Assembly (NCBI GenBank): GCA_021824565.1
Contig: JAKAKL010000067.1
Span: 25,955-89,954, forward strand
Length of the DNA: 64,000 nt
Reading direction: 5' to 3'
From: Bacteroidota bacterium
GTDB lineage: Bacteria > Bacteroidota > Ignavibacteria > Ignavibacteriales > Ignavibacteriaceae
Shown here piece after piece: positions 1 through 9,163 of this stretch. Each line of letters starts with the position of its first letter. The stretch's first letter is position 1. Position numbers and translations under genes: made by a program. The notes beneath the pieces were generated by a model, which did not search any database, was not told the origin of the DNA, and saw only the letters and a program-made list of their open reading frames with translations.

Positions 1-393
1 TTATTCAGTTCCTTTTTTACTTATGTCGATTCGCTTGAAATAATGAACGAAATGATCTCATCGGCAAAGTTTAATGCCGGTAAATTTATTAACGAGCTTA
101 AAGGAGATTTTTCACTGGCTACCGATCTCGCTGACTGGCTTGTTCTAAAAGGTATACCGTTTAGGAAGGCTCATGAAATTGTCGGCGAAGTTGTAAAGCG
201 GCTTGAAGAAAAAAATCAAAACTTCACCGGCGCAGATTTAGCCTTCTTAAAAAAAATTAATCCCATTTTCGACGAGACTGCTATCGAATGTCTAAATATT
301 TCTACATCGCTTGAGAGAAAAAAAACTTACGGTTCGCCTAATCCTTACTTCATTAAAGAACAAATCAGCCGCTGGCAGAAATTGCTTTCGTAA
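1..393 (+). CDS. argH: Argininosuccinate lyase, C-terminal part (cut by left edge)
   Basis: The frame is open from base 1, so this is the last 130 codons of a gene that starts outside the window. The visible part has the C-terminal helical region of the fumarase/aspartase superfamily, with DLADWLVLKGIPFRKAHEIV close to the argininosuccinate lyase consensus for this segment. The enzyme splits argininosuccinate into arginine and fumarate in the cytosol, the last step of arginine synthesis. The catalytic serine loop (GSSxMP...) lies upstream and cannot be checked. It is convergent with the next gene, with only 11 bases between the two stops. Confidence 0.85.
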   Translation, partial: LFSSFFTYVDSLEIMNEMISSAKFNAGKFINELKGDFSLATDLADWLVLKGIPFRKAHEIVGEVVKRLEEKNQNFTGADLAFLKKINPIFDETAIECLNISTSLERKKTYGSPNPYFIKEQISRWQKLLS

Positions 394-404
394 TTTTCTT
401 AGGC

Positions 405-2963
405 TTATTTCAGCAGCATAATCTTAGTAGAGGTCATTTGATCTTCGACTCTCAAGTTAGTTATATAAACTCCGCTCGAAACACTTACGCCTTTATCGTT
501 CTTCCCGTCCCACCTGTACAAATAATTTCCTGAAGAAAGATTTTTGTTTATTATTCTTTTTATCAGCCTGCCTTGAATATCATATATCGAAAGCTGGACT
601 AAAGTATTTGTGTATTTCTCCGGGATATTAACGCTTAATATCGTTGAAGGATTAAAAGGATTCGGATAAGCTTTTACTGTCAAATAACTGTCCGGAATAT
701 TTTTCTGATCATCGTTTCCATTTATGCCTGTTATTAAACCGGCTCCCGGACCTCTGCTGGCGCCGCTGTTATCTGCTAAATATGCGTTTACCCACGATGG
801 ACGAAGTGCTGAAGACAATGCTGAGTCTCTCCATTCCTGATCTGTAAGTCTTACAAAATTAGATGATGTATAATCATAATAACTTGAGACCGGTCCGATA
901 AAAGCTGTTAGTTGTTTATCAGGTAAAGGAGCTATGAACACGCCTAAATTCACTTTGCCTGTTCCAACATGCTTTACCCATCCTAATGGGAATCCGCTGC
1001 AGTCCGTAGGCACTGTATGAATATCGGCTACTACATAGTTGCTGTCGTACATATTTGTATCCCAGTAATACAAAGTGTTATACCAGCCAGTAAAGCCTAA
1101 TGCACCGCCGCAGCCGGAAGGCGGATTATATGTATGCTGAAGAAAATTAATTTCATTAGAAGTAAATGGAGTCGAGCTTAATTCCTTTTGAGTTATTGTA
1201 TATAAAGTATCTGCAACCTTTCCAAGATTACTAAAATAATAATTGACTGGCAGCATACCATTTACATTCGAAATGTTCAAAGCTGAAAAATCCTTTTGCG
1301 CGTTTTCTGCTAAAGTTTTTAAGTTTAGATAAAATTCCGGGATTGGTTCTATATAGGTATAAGGAAACGAACATGTAATACCGCCGGTATAGGATTGTTT
1401 AGTATATAATAAATTATCATGCCGCAACTCTGCCCATGAAGCAAGCTGCGTATTTAATTTTTCTTGCCAGAAGCCAGCCGTCTTCATGAATGCCGGAAGT
1501 GAAGTTCTATCTGCCGGAGGATTTAAAGCCCGGATTGAATTCACCCACATATTATAAAAGCTCTGCTGCCAGAAATCAGTTCCGTAAGAATCTATCAAAT
1601 ATCTTAACGCGGCAAGATTACTTCCGTAATTATAATTTGTAATTTCATCCTGGAGCAATTGTCCCGCAGCGCTGTTGCCGAGCGCGAACATAACATCCAG
1701 AGACGACGGCAAGAGCCTGCATGACTTTGTCCTGTCCCAGACTACGTTTGAGGTCACATAAGAGTCGATAATAAATCTTTGTCCGAATAATAAAAATGAA
1801 GACGCCGGTATTATACTGTCGGGCTTAAAAGGATCATGATATAATATCTGCGATAATATCGCTTGATACGCAAAAGATTGGTTCTTCAAAGTGTCCTGGA
1901 ATTCCACAAGCTTTAAGCTGTCTAACAGATCGCTTGCTTTATTTAAGCTGACCGCATTCTTCATGTACGCGAGATTATCTATCGTTACATTATCCTGGTC
2001 TCCGACAAAGAATTTCAATATGCTTTCAATCGTATTGTAAGTTGAGTTCACTCCCGCGGCATCGTAAAGCTCGCGTATCAGCATTGCATCGATAGTCTGT
2101 CGTTTAACAGAGTTATAAATTGCTATTGAGTCCCTCGTATTATATGCTCTTGGCGGCAGCAAATAAATTTCTATTCTGCCAAGCCACATCATAGCTCGAA
2201 AATAATTCGCAAGGATAGGATAAATTGGATCGTCATAATGCCCGCGCGGCTTAAACTGGCTCCAATCATATGCAACAGGGAGAGAAGAAAATAAAGTATC
2301 ATTGCTCATTCCGCTTGCCGCCATTATTTCCGTCATTACATTGCTGATCTTAGCCGCGTTGCTCGAATAAACCGGAGTTGTTTGTACACCGATCAAATCT
2401 AAAGGCACCGTAAGATAAAAATCCGCATCCATTAATGACTGCGTCATTGCAGGATTGTTTGAATATGCAGAAGCGAGACCTGGAATTCCATCATGCATTT
2501 TTATCAACATACTCTTCAATGTATCAATTATAACGTTCCGTTCAACATCTTTTAATATACTATCATAAGATTTATGCAGCGCATGAAGTATCGCATCGGT
2601 GGAAATATACACCGGCAGATCTTTCTGATAAATATCTTGAAGAGCTTCGCCGTACTCCTGGTAGCTGAGCCTTTCGCTTACCATAAAGCCGTTCTGCTTT
2701 AACAAAGATTTTTCATAATCCGTTAATTTATATTTTGCGTCTATACTGTCGAAGTAAACGGCGGAATTATAATCTTGCTGAATATTGCCGGCAAACTTGC
2801 CCGCGTCGTATAATTGCAGCAGCGCCTGCGTTGAAATATTCTGGTGTGTTTGAAGAAATAGTTTGTATGCTTCTAAATTAAAGTTAGAAGTTTGTGCTTT
2901 GACGTTTGTCAAGTAAATGAACAAGAGAAAAAGAACCGTAGAAAACTTATAAATGTTTTTCAT
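405..2963 (-). CDS. Secreted DUF3160 protein with T9SS type A sorting domain
   Basis: The product is 852 aa. The ATG at 2963 is chosen over an upstream TTG because it follows GGGAG and begins a signal peptide (MKNIYKFSTVLFLLFIYLTN). Residues of about 60-660 match the uncharacterised DUF3160 family, including a stretch near KDLPVYISTDAILHALHKSY. The C-terminal 80 residues are a Por/T9SS sorting domain: AYPNPFNPSTILS, a central IYDIQGRLI, and a final SGVYITNLR. The protein is therefore expected to be exported by Sec, translocated by the type IX system and displayed on the surface or released. No catalytic motif was recognised. It is probably monocistronic. Confidence 0.8.
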   Translation of the reverse strand: MKNIYKFSTVLFLLFIYLTNVKAQTSNFNLEAYKLFLQTHQNISTQALLQLYDAGKFAGNIQQDYNSAVYFDSIDAKYKLTDYEKSLLKQNGFMVSERLSYQEYGEALQDIYQKDLPVYISTDAILHALHKSYDSILKDVERNVIIDTLKSMLIKMHDGIPGLASAYSNNPAMTQSLMDADFYLTVPLDLIGVQTTPVYSSNAAKISNVMTEIMAASGMSNDTLFSSLPVAYDWSQFKPRGHYDDPIYPILANYFRAMMWLGRIEIYLLPPRAYNTRDSIAIYNSVKRQTIDAMLIRELYDAAGVNSTYNTIESILKFFVGDQDNVTIDNLAYMKNAVSLNKASDLLDSLKLVEFQDTLKNQSFAYQAILSQILYHDPFKPDSIIPASSFLLFGQRFIIDSYVTSNVVWDRTKSCRLLPSSLDVMFALGNSAAGQLLQDEITNYNYGSNLAALRYLIDSYGTDFWQQSFYNMWVNSIRALNPPADRTSLPAFMKTAGFWQEKLNTQLASWAELRHDNLLYTKQSYTGGITCSFPYTYIEPIPEFYLNLKTLAENAQKDFSALNISNVNGMLPVNYYFSNLGKVADTLYTITQKELSSTPFTSNEINFLQHTYNPPSGCGGALGFTGWYNTLYYWDTNMYDSNYVVADIHTVPTDCSGFPLGWVKHVGTGKVNLGVFIAPLPDKQLTAFIGPVSSYYDYTSSNFVRLTDQEWRDSALSSALRPSWVNAYLADNSGASRGPGAGLITGINGNDDQKNIPDSYLTVKAYPNPFNPSTILSVNIPEKYTNTLVQLSIYDIQGRLIKRIINKNLSSGNYLYRWDGKNDKGVSVSSGVYITNLRVEDQMTSTKIMLLK

Positions 2964-3813
2964 GTCTACTCCCGTTAAAATAGTCGATGTTATATTAAAA
3001 AAATTTCGTGAATAAATCAATTTATCGCTTTACCGTTTGATACTAACAATATGCCAGACAGTTTTAATTTGTTGATTGTTTTCCCGTAACTAATTTTTGC
3101 AGCTTTGACCTATAGACGTCTTCTGCATTTAAAATAATTACTCATCAATCGGTTTCATTAAGCTAAGCGGGCAAGAAAATAAGAGCTAGTTTTTAATTTA
3201 TAAGCCTGCTTAAAAAAATTAACAGCCTGCCGGCAAGTAAATTATGCTGCAAGCTCGTGAAATAGTTCGTAAATAGAAGTTTTTACAATAAAAAATTAAG
3301 TTCAGAAGCCATTGGGGGAATTTCACCGCGCTTCGCGGAAAGTGCACGGGACATTTCAAGGTTGACATTTCTCAATAATGGGATGTAATTTGACTTCGCG
3401 CAAAGTACACGGGGCTTCGCGAGAAATACAGGAGGCTTCGTTTAAAGTACACGAAGCTTCGTGGAAAGTGCAAGGGGCATTTCAAAGCTGACATTTCTCA
3501 ATAATGGGATGTAATTTGACTTCGCGCAAAGTACACGAGGCTTCGTTTAAAGTGCACGGGGCTTCGCGAAGAGTACAGGAGGCTTCGTTTAAAGTACACA
3601 GAGCCTCGGGAAAAGTGCACGGGGCATTTCTTGACTGATAAATGCCTTTACGCTGAATGCACATGACTTTTCGTAGGAGAAATTAGTCATTTGCCATCCG
3701 TCTTTAGTCACCGGACATTCGTTATTGTCAATAAAAGAATGTACTTTACATAATTTTCAATTGCTTCTTACAATAATTTTTCAAAGAACTATGTGGTAAT
3801 TGCAGAGCATGAT
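2964..3813. other. Intergenic region dominated by a 21-bp tandem array
   Basis: This 850-bp gap carries no convincing gene. Its right half is filled by the 21-bp array listed separately. The left part is AT-rich, and I see no RNA gene in it. A short minus-strand frame at 3482-3664 is only the translation of the array. Confidence 0.6.
3330..3645. repeat. Degenerate 21-bp tandem array with 126-bp higher-order unit
   Basis: The stretch can be cut into about fifteen consecutive 21-mers, most like GGCTTCGYGNAAAGTRCACG plus one base. Two interruptions are themselves two 21-mers long (GGGCATTTCAAAGCTGACAT-type and TCTCAATAATGGGATGTAAT-type) and recur exactly 126 bp apart (CATTTCAA at 3352 and 3478). 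The arrangement is therefore hierarchical: 6 x 21 bp. On the minus strand one frame reads as heptads EAPCTLN/EASCTLR. There are no spacers, so it is not a CRISPR. Confidence 0.85.
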
Positions 3814-4695
3814 TTATTTTATCAGCATCATCTTCTTAATTGAACTGTATTCCTTCGGCGATCCGTTAATGCTCTGCGCCGTCAGCCTGTATATGTATAT
3901 TCCACTCGACAATCTCTCCCCGTTGAAATTATTCTCATAATATCCCGCTTTCATCTCGCGGTTATTTACCAATGCTGCTGCTTCTCTTCCTAATATGTCG
4001 TATATTTTTATCGTTACTCTGCTGTCCACAGGAAGCTGGTAGCTTATCTTAGTCGCCGGGTTGAACGGGTTTGGATAATTCTGATAAAGTTCATACTTAT
4101 CCGGCAAATAATCACTTTTACTTTTTACATTAGTAATTGTCCGGGTTTTCTGTAATCGAACAAGATCAAATAATACACTGCCGTTTGCTAATTCAGTTAT
4201 TCCCGCAGAGAGTTTAACAGCTATCGTATCTTGCGGCTGCAGCGACAATGTGTCGGTTATCGAATACTCGGTCCAATCGGTCGTATCGAAATAAGTCCTC
4301 TTAAAACAGACCCACGTATTATTAGACCGGATACCAAATTCAAAATTACCTGCCCAATGATTAATACTCTTGCACCAGACCGACATTTCATAAATGCCTA
4401 AACCTGATTGCCCTGTTATATAAGTCATTGCATATCCTTCCTGCGGAACCCAGCCGGGCATTATTTGCAGTGACCATGAGCCTCCGTTTAAGGGCGCGCC
4501 TTGAACAATCTTTGCCAATGATGTATCCGCAGTCCACGACGCAAGTGTTGGCTGTCCGTTAATTTCAAAGCTCGAATTTTGTATTAAGTTTGTTGAATCG
4601 CTAAGTGATGATGGGATTGCGGAAGAAGTGTAAAGAGCCGTAAACATAAAAATCATAATAATAAATTCGCGAAAAAGAAATCTATTATTTTTCAT
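3814..4695 (-). CDS. Small secreted protein, CBM-like domain plus T9SS sorting domain
   Basis: The product is 293 aa. The start follows AAGGAG and opens a signal peptide with hydrophobic core IIMIFMFTALYTSS. Residues of about 35-180 begin NLIQNSSFEING and have the character of a carbohydrate-binding jelly-roll (NxSFE opening, many Trp/aromatics), though I see no diagnostic ligand residues. Residues of about 205-293 are a T9SS sorting domain (LYQNYPNPFNPATKISY, IYDILGREA, SSGIYIYRL). It is probably a surface or released accessory protein. It sits alone between the 21-bp array and acuC. Confidence 0.75.
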   Translation of the reverse strand: MKNNRFLFREFIIMIFMFTALYTSSAIPSSLSDSTNLIQNSSFEINGQPTLASWTADTSLAKIVQGAPLNGGSWSLQIMPGWVPQEGYAMTYITGQSGLGIYEMSVWCKSINHWAGNFEFGIRSNNTWVCFKRTYFDTTDWTEYSITDTLSLQPQDTIAVKLSAGITELANGSVLFDLVRLQKTRTITNVKSKSDYLPDKYELYQNYPNPFNPATKISYQLPVDSRVTIKIYDILGREAAALVNNREMKAGYYENNFNGERLSSGIYIYRLTAQSINGSPKEYSSIKKMMLIK

Positions 4696-4849
4696 ATTAA
4701 CTCCTTAAATAAATACCCGTATAATCAGTTGTACGATTTAAGAAATATTATAATTGATATTACACATTTATATAAAAAAGTTCTACATCTGTAAAACACC
4801 CCAATCAATATTATTTATTTTTGCTTCTTAAAATATTAACCGGTTAATA

Positions 4850-5983
4850 TCAAATCCAGTCGCCGGCAACGGCATCCATAACCCGTCTGATCAATTCTTT
4901 ATTGTGACGATTAATTTCATCCTTTCTTGGAATGGGCTCAAATGCCGGAAGCAAATCATAAAAGCTTTCCGGTATCTTTTTTCCAATTTTTGCTTCCCAC
5001 TTTGCTCTCCATTCCTCCGGAATTTTTTCAGGTATATCAAATCCTAATAGCGTCATATATAATATCGACCATATCCTTGAAGCTGCCGTAATAGAATAAC
5101 CTCCGCCGAGCGTGAATAATGCGCGACCATTACAGTATTCATCAACTATTTGAATTATAGTCTTAAAGATTATTTCAAAGTCTTGAGTCGTCAACATTAG
5201 ATCGGCTAACGGATCTGAGAAATGCGCGTCGGCGCCCGCTTGAATTACAACCGCATCCGGCTTGAACCATTTAAGCGCGGGCTCTGCGATACCTTTTAAC
5301 ACTTCAATATAAGATTCTCCTTCTGTAAAAGGCTCTAACGGAACATTTAATTTTAATGATCGTCCCATTCCTTTACCAAGCTCATGAATCCAGCCTGTGC
5401 CAGGAAATAAATATTCTCCCGATTCATGAAAAGAAATACACATTACATTCTCATCGGAATAAAAAGCTTCATGAACGCCATCTCCATGATGGACATCGAT
5501 ATCAAGATAAGCGACATGCCAGCCTGCGCCTGTCATTTTCTTTATTGCAGCCGCAAGATCATTATAAAGACAAAAGCCGGCGGCTAAGTTTTTATGCGCA
5601 TGATGAAAGCCTCCGCCAAGCTGCAATACTTTTTTCGCTTTATTCTCCAAAAGAATCTGCGCGCCTAATATTGTTCCGCCGGTTTGATAGCGGGCGCCTT
5701 CAGCCATTCCCTCTACGACAGGATTATCAAAAGTTCCAAGCCCGAATTTTTCCAGATCATTTACCTGCTTGCCGAGGCTTGCATCTTCAACAGCACTTAC
5801 GTAATCATTTCCATGTATCGTTAATATCTCATCGATAGAGGCTATATCCGGTACAATCATTTCTTTTAAATATCCGAGTTCTTTCATCAAGTCAATTACC
5901 ATTTCAACTCTCGCATGATCGAAAGGATGATTTGCCCCTAAATTGTATTTTTTATATTGAGGATTATATATTATTTGACACAT
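4850..5983 (-). CDS. acuC: AcuC-type protein deacetylase (class I/II HDAC fold)
   Basis: This 377-aa arginase/deacetylase-fold enzyme is expected to remove acetyl groups from lysine, typically from acetyl-CoA synthetase. Catalytic elements are intact: tandem histidines GFHHAH (H127-H128), Zn ligands in DIDVHHGDG (D163, H165) and GADAHFSDP (D252), and the transition-state tyrosine in LGGGYS (Y296). Length fits AcuC. The start overlaps the end of acuB by 13 bases, so translation is probably coupled, which explains the weak ribosome site. Context with acuB, a GNAT fusion and acs supports a role in reversible acetylation of Acs. Polyamine or acetoin-related deacetylation is the alternative. Confidence 0.88.
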   Translation of the reverse strand: MCQIIYNPQYKKYNLGANHPFDHARVEMVIDLMKELGYLKEMIVPDIASIDEILTIHGNDYVSAVEDASLGKQVNDLEKFGLGTFDNPVVEGMAEGARYQTGGTILGAQILLENKAKKVLQLGGGFHHAHKNLAAGFCLYNDLAAAIKKMTGAGWHVAYLDIDVHHGDGVHEAFYSDENVMCISFHESGEYLFPGTGWIHELGKGMGRSLKLNVPLEPFTEGESYIEVLKGIAEPALKWFKPDAVVIQAGADAHFSDPLADLMLTTQDFEIIFKTIIQIVDEYCNGRALFTLGGGYSITAASRIWSILYMTLLGFDIPEKIPEEWRAKWEAKIGKKIPESFYDLLPAFEPIPRKDEINRHNKELIRRVMDAVAGDWI

Positions 5984-6600
5984 GCTATATGAGGCGGCCA
6001 GATTACTTGAAAACCAGCATTACAGATTTCCTGGGCTATAAATTTTATTTCTATTGTATCTATTCTTAAAACTAATCTAACGTTTCTTTCATTGTCAGGA
6101 TAAGTAAGTATTGAATGAATATTTATTTTGTGTCCTGCAAGCAGCGATGCAAGCCTCGCCAATTCGCCGGAGCGATTCGGTAATCTAATGTCAAGTCTTC
6201 CGGACGGTTGATGAACTCCCGTAAGCAATAACAAAGCATCTAAAAGGTCCGAGGTAGTAACCATTCCTACCAGTTTTGATTCTTCAAGTACAGGCATGCA
6301 TCCTATCTTCAGCTCTCTCATAAGCCGTGTGGCTAATTCTATCGGGTCGGACGGATGGGCTGTGCGTACCGGGTATTTCATTATTTTTCTTACCTGTATT
6401 TCGGGATCAAAAGGCTGTTCCGATAGTTTGCTCGTCGCAAGCCTCAGGTCTCTATCAGTTACAACTCCAATAAGATTTTCATCTTCAACTACCGGAAGAT
6501 GTCTTATTTTTCTGCCGAGCATCAATGCGTACGCATCGTTTAATTTTGTTTCGGGACTGATTATTGTCAAATCAGTTTTCATCACTTCACGAATTAACAT
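5971..6600 (-). CDS. acuB: AcuB-like CBS-CBS-ACT protein
   Basis: The product is 209 aa. Two CBS motifs occupy residues 1-120 (RHLPVVEDENLIGVVTDRDL and GCMPVLEESKLVGMVTTSDL) and an ACT domain follows at about 135-200 (DIRLPNRSGELARLASLLAG). CBS pairs bind adenine nucleotides and ACT domains bind small ligands, so the protein is presumably a cytosolic energy sensor. In Bacillus, AcuB belongs to the acetate/acetoin acuABC operon. The start follows GGAAGGTG. It lies 22 bases after the GNAT fusion gene and overlaps acuC, so the three are almost certainly one transcript. Confidence 0.85.
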   Translation of the reverse strand: MLIREVMKTDLTIISPETKLNDAYALMLGRKIRHLPVVEDENLIGVVTDRDLRLATSKLSEQPFDPEIQVRKIMKYPVRTAHPSDPIELATRLMRELKIGCMPVLEESKLVGMVTTSDLLDALLLLTGVHQPSGRLDIRLPNRSGELARLASLLAGHKINIHSILTYPDNERNVRLVLRIDTIEIKFIAQEICNAGFQVIWPPHIACVK

Positions 6601-6622
6601 TTTTCACCTTCCCGTTTCTATC

Positions 6623-9040
6623 TTAATATGACGGTCTCTTAGCGCCGCCGGATTTAATTGTCATTTTTATATTCGAAATCTTTAATGGGTCTGCAAAAGA
6701 CACTATTTGTAATTCAAGTTCCCAGAGCCATGGAATTTCCTCGATAAGCTGGGATATTCTTCCAAGAAGCTGTTCAATCTTGCTTCTTAATTCAGTCGGG
6801 AATTCATGCAATACTTCTTCCAGGTCCCTGTCAGTCAACGGTGTTATCCTAACTACAGAACGAACTCCGGGAAAATTTAGCTTTATTACAGGACCAAACA
6901 GATTATCCGGCTTTACAATTAAATATATATCGCCGGTTTGTTTGCCGCTATCTTTATCCGTTTCAATTCCAAAATATTCCAGCAGAAGTACAGCCTGATC
7001 ATATTCAATATTTATTACAGCGTCTGAAGCAGTTTCATTTCTTAAAATATTCTGGACTAAATTTCTCGCCTTTTCTGCCAATACATCTTCGTACCAGACA
7101 AGTTTTCCGAGCGGCTGTTTTTTGAACTCAACATACCTGACAATTCTCCCTAATGCATTTACGGCAAGTTCAGGAAATCTAAATGCCGGGAACTTCCTCA
7201 TACCGTTTCGGTTTTTATCGTCCTCAAGGAATGTAATTGTTCCAGCCGCGCCCATCAGACAAAGAAGAATAGGCTTTTCTATCCCGGTATGCGCTTCGGC
7301 GGTTTTAACAGCCTTCTTTATAGAAGCAATTACCGCTTCAGTATCGCAGTTGCCTACACACGCAAAGCCGATTAGTAATGAATCAACGTTTTCATTTATT
7401 AAAGATTCTCTAACTGCAACTTCATAAGCGTCGGGAGAAGTAAACGCGCCCAAATCTATTACTCCGGATTCTCCTAAAACTAGATTATTCATCTCGCAAG
7501 CGTCTGCAAATAATGTTGCCATACCTGAAGAGTTTGCAATTATACTAACGCGGTTTCCTTTCGGCAAAGGCTGGTTTGCTAATACAAGCGCAACGTCAAA
7601 AAGATCCTCGAGATTAGGGGCAAGAATAATTCCCGTTTGCATAAACAAAGCTTCTACTTCAGATTCACCGCCGGAATCAACGCCGCTCTTTGATTGAACT
7701 GCTCTCTTTCCGGCAACGCTTCGCGCGCTCTTAACGCAAAGTATAGGTTTCTTGTATGTCATTCTTCTCGCGATACGAACAAAGCGGCGCGGGTTGCCGA
7801 ATGTTTCGAGATAAAGTATTGCCATTGTAGTTTTAGGGTCTTCCTCCCAATATTCCAGAAGATCATTGCCGGAAACATCAGCGCGGTTTCCTGCAGATAC
7901 AAACGTTGTGAACTCTATTCCTTTCTCTTTAGCGTATTCCAGTATAACCAAACCTAACGCAGCCGAATGAGAAAAAAAACCTGCTTTACCGGGAGTCATA
8001 ATTGTCGGAGCAAGGCTTGCATTCAACCTTATGTCCGGATCGGTATTCATTAATCCAAGACAACTTGGTCCTAGAAGTCTAACGCCGTTAGCTCGCACGA
8101 GTTCAACAAGTTTTCTTTGTCTATCTTTCCCTGCAGTACCGGCGTCTGCAAAACCAGCCGATACAACTACAATACCTTTTGCGCCTGCATGAATTATTTC
8201 CTCAGATAACTGCAATACATTTTCCGCAGGAACAGCTATCACTGCAAGATCGATTTTTTCGGGAACATCTTTCACTGATGAATACGTTTTGATACCGTAA
8301 ATTGATGCGGCGTTAAAATTTATCGGATAGATTGTGCCGTTAAAATCTGCGTTCAAAATATTTTTAAAAATTATATTACCGACTGATTTTGGATCTCTCG
8401 AAGCGCCGACAACTGCAACTACTTTAGGTCGAAGCAGCGGAAGCAGCGAGTTAGCGACTGATATTCTTTCACGCAAATCGGCTATCTCCCACAACGATGC
8501 TGCTCCATTAACCGGAAGCTCAATATGAACGGTATCGGAATTCCATACTTTATGCTTCTGAAAGCCGGAACTGTTAAACACATTTATCATCGGCTGATTA
8601 TCAGGCAGCACTTCAGCTTCAAGTTCAATAAAACCGTTTGCCGCTGCAAACCCGGCTAGTCTTTCGAGAAGCAGTGTGCCTATTCCTTTGCCTTGATATT
8701 TGTCCTCAACAAGCAAAGCTACTTCAGCCGTATGACCATTTCCTACGGCGATATAATTGCCGATGCCAACAACTTTTCTTTCTTCAACATCGCCGGTGAG
8801 AGCCAATATTGAGCCGGACTGCTTGAAGTCGCCTTCACAAAGTCCTTGAATAATATTTTTAGACACTTCAGATACTGAAGCCATGAAACGCATCCGCAGG
8901 CTTTCTTGCGACAAGCGTTTCATAAAAGATTCAACGAGTGAAAAATCTTCATGCGCAGCCGGTTTAAAATAGAGTCCCTGCCCGTCCTTCAACAGAACGT
9001 TTTCCTTATATGCTGTTCCTTCCGGGATGATTCGAAACAT
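6623..9040 (-). CDS. GNAT acetyltransferase fused to degenerate ADP-forming acyl-CoA synthetase (Pat-like)
   Basis: The product is 805 aa. Residues 20-175 form a GNAT domain with the acetyl-CoA loop VEDKYQGKGIGTLLLE. Residues of about 205-300 form a CoA-binding Rossmann domain (VVAVVGASRDPKSVGN), followed by a succinyl-CoA-ligase-like region and a short, eroded ATP-grasp-like tail. In active ADP-forming synthetases the phosphohistidine lies in a SHTG motif. Here the aligned position reads SKSG (K451), so the synthetase half is probably non-catalytic and regulatory, as in Pat, where that histidine is also missing. The GNAT domain is N-terminal, unlike enterobacterial Pat. Inferred role: acetylates and inactivates Acs encoded just upstream. 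Confidence 0.8.
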   Translation of the reverse strand: MFRIIPEGTAYKENVLLKDGQGLYFKPAAHEDFSLVESFMKRLSQESLRMRFMASVSEVSKNIIQGLCEGDFKQSGSILALTGDVEERKVVGIGNYIAVGNGHTAEVALLVEDKYQGKGIGTLLLERLAGFAAANGFIELEAEVLPDNQPMINVFNSSGFQKHKVWNSDTVHIELPVNGAASLWEIADLRERISVANSLLPLLRPKVVAVVGASRDPKSVGNIIFKNILNADFNGTIYPINFNAASIYGIKTYSSVKDVPEKIDLAVIAVPAENVLQLSEEIIHAGAKGIVVVSAGFADAGTAGKDRQRKLVELVRANGVRLLGPSCLGLMNTDPDIRLNASLAPTIMTPGKAGFFSHSAALGLVILEYAKEKGIEFTTFVSAGNRADVSGNDLLEYWEEDPKTTMAILYLETFGNPRRFVRIARRMTYKKPILCVKSARSVAGKRAVQSKSGVDSGGESEVEALFMQTGIILAPNLEDLFDVALVLANQPLPKGNRVSIIANSSGMATLFADACEMNNLVLGESGVIDLGAFTSPDAYEVAVRESLINENVDSLLIGFACVGNCDTEAVIASIKKAVKTAEAHTGIEKPILLCLMGAAGTITFLEDDKNRNGMRKFPAFRFPELAVNALGRIVRYVEFKKQPLGKLVWYEDVLAEKARNLVQNILRNETASDAVINIEYDQAVLLLEYFGIETDKDSGKQTGDIYLIVKPDNLFGPVIKLNFPGVRSVVRITPLTDRDLEEVLHEFPTELRSKIEQLLGRISQLIEEIPWLWELELQIVSFADPLKISNIKMTIKSGGAKRPSY

Positions 9041-9080
9041 AATACTATCGCCTATTATTTACCTGTTGGAATTATATATA

Positions 9081-9117
9081 AAAAAAATGGAGGTTCCAAA
9101 TTTTTTTTGAAACCTCC
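9081..9117 (-). terminator. Rho-independent terminator after acs
   Basis: Read on the minus strand, GGAGGTTTC and GGAACCTCC form a 9-bp stem with one mismatch. An A-rich loop separates the arms, and ATTTTTTTATATA follows directly. It sits 47 bases after the acs stop, so most acs transcripts should end here and the downstream acetylation genes may need readthrough or their own promoter. Confidence 0.75.
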
Positions 9118-9163
9118 TTAAGCTTATAACTTTTTGTTAAATTATTTTAGAGACAAAGTATGA

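Noticed and set aside
3330..3645. Possible CRISPR array
   Set aside because: Units are contiguous with no unique spacers, unit length is 21 bp and there are no cas genes.
3482..3664. Minus-strand 60-codon frame with EASCTLR heptads
   Set aside because: It is just the translation of the 21-bp array, has no ribosome site, and the frame is open only because the period is a multiple of three.
5356..5838. Plus-strand 160-codon frame inside acuC
   Set aside because: Antisense shadow of a gene with complete HDAC motifs; no recognisable product.
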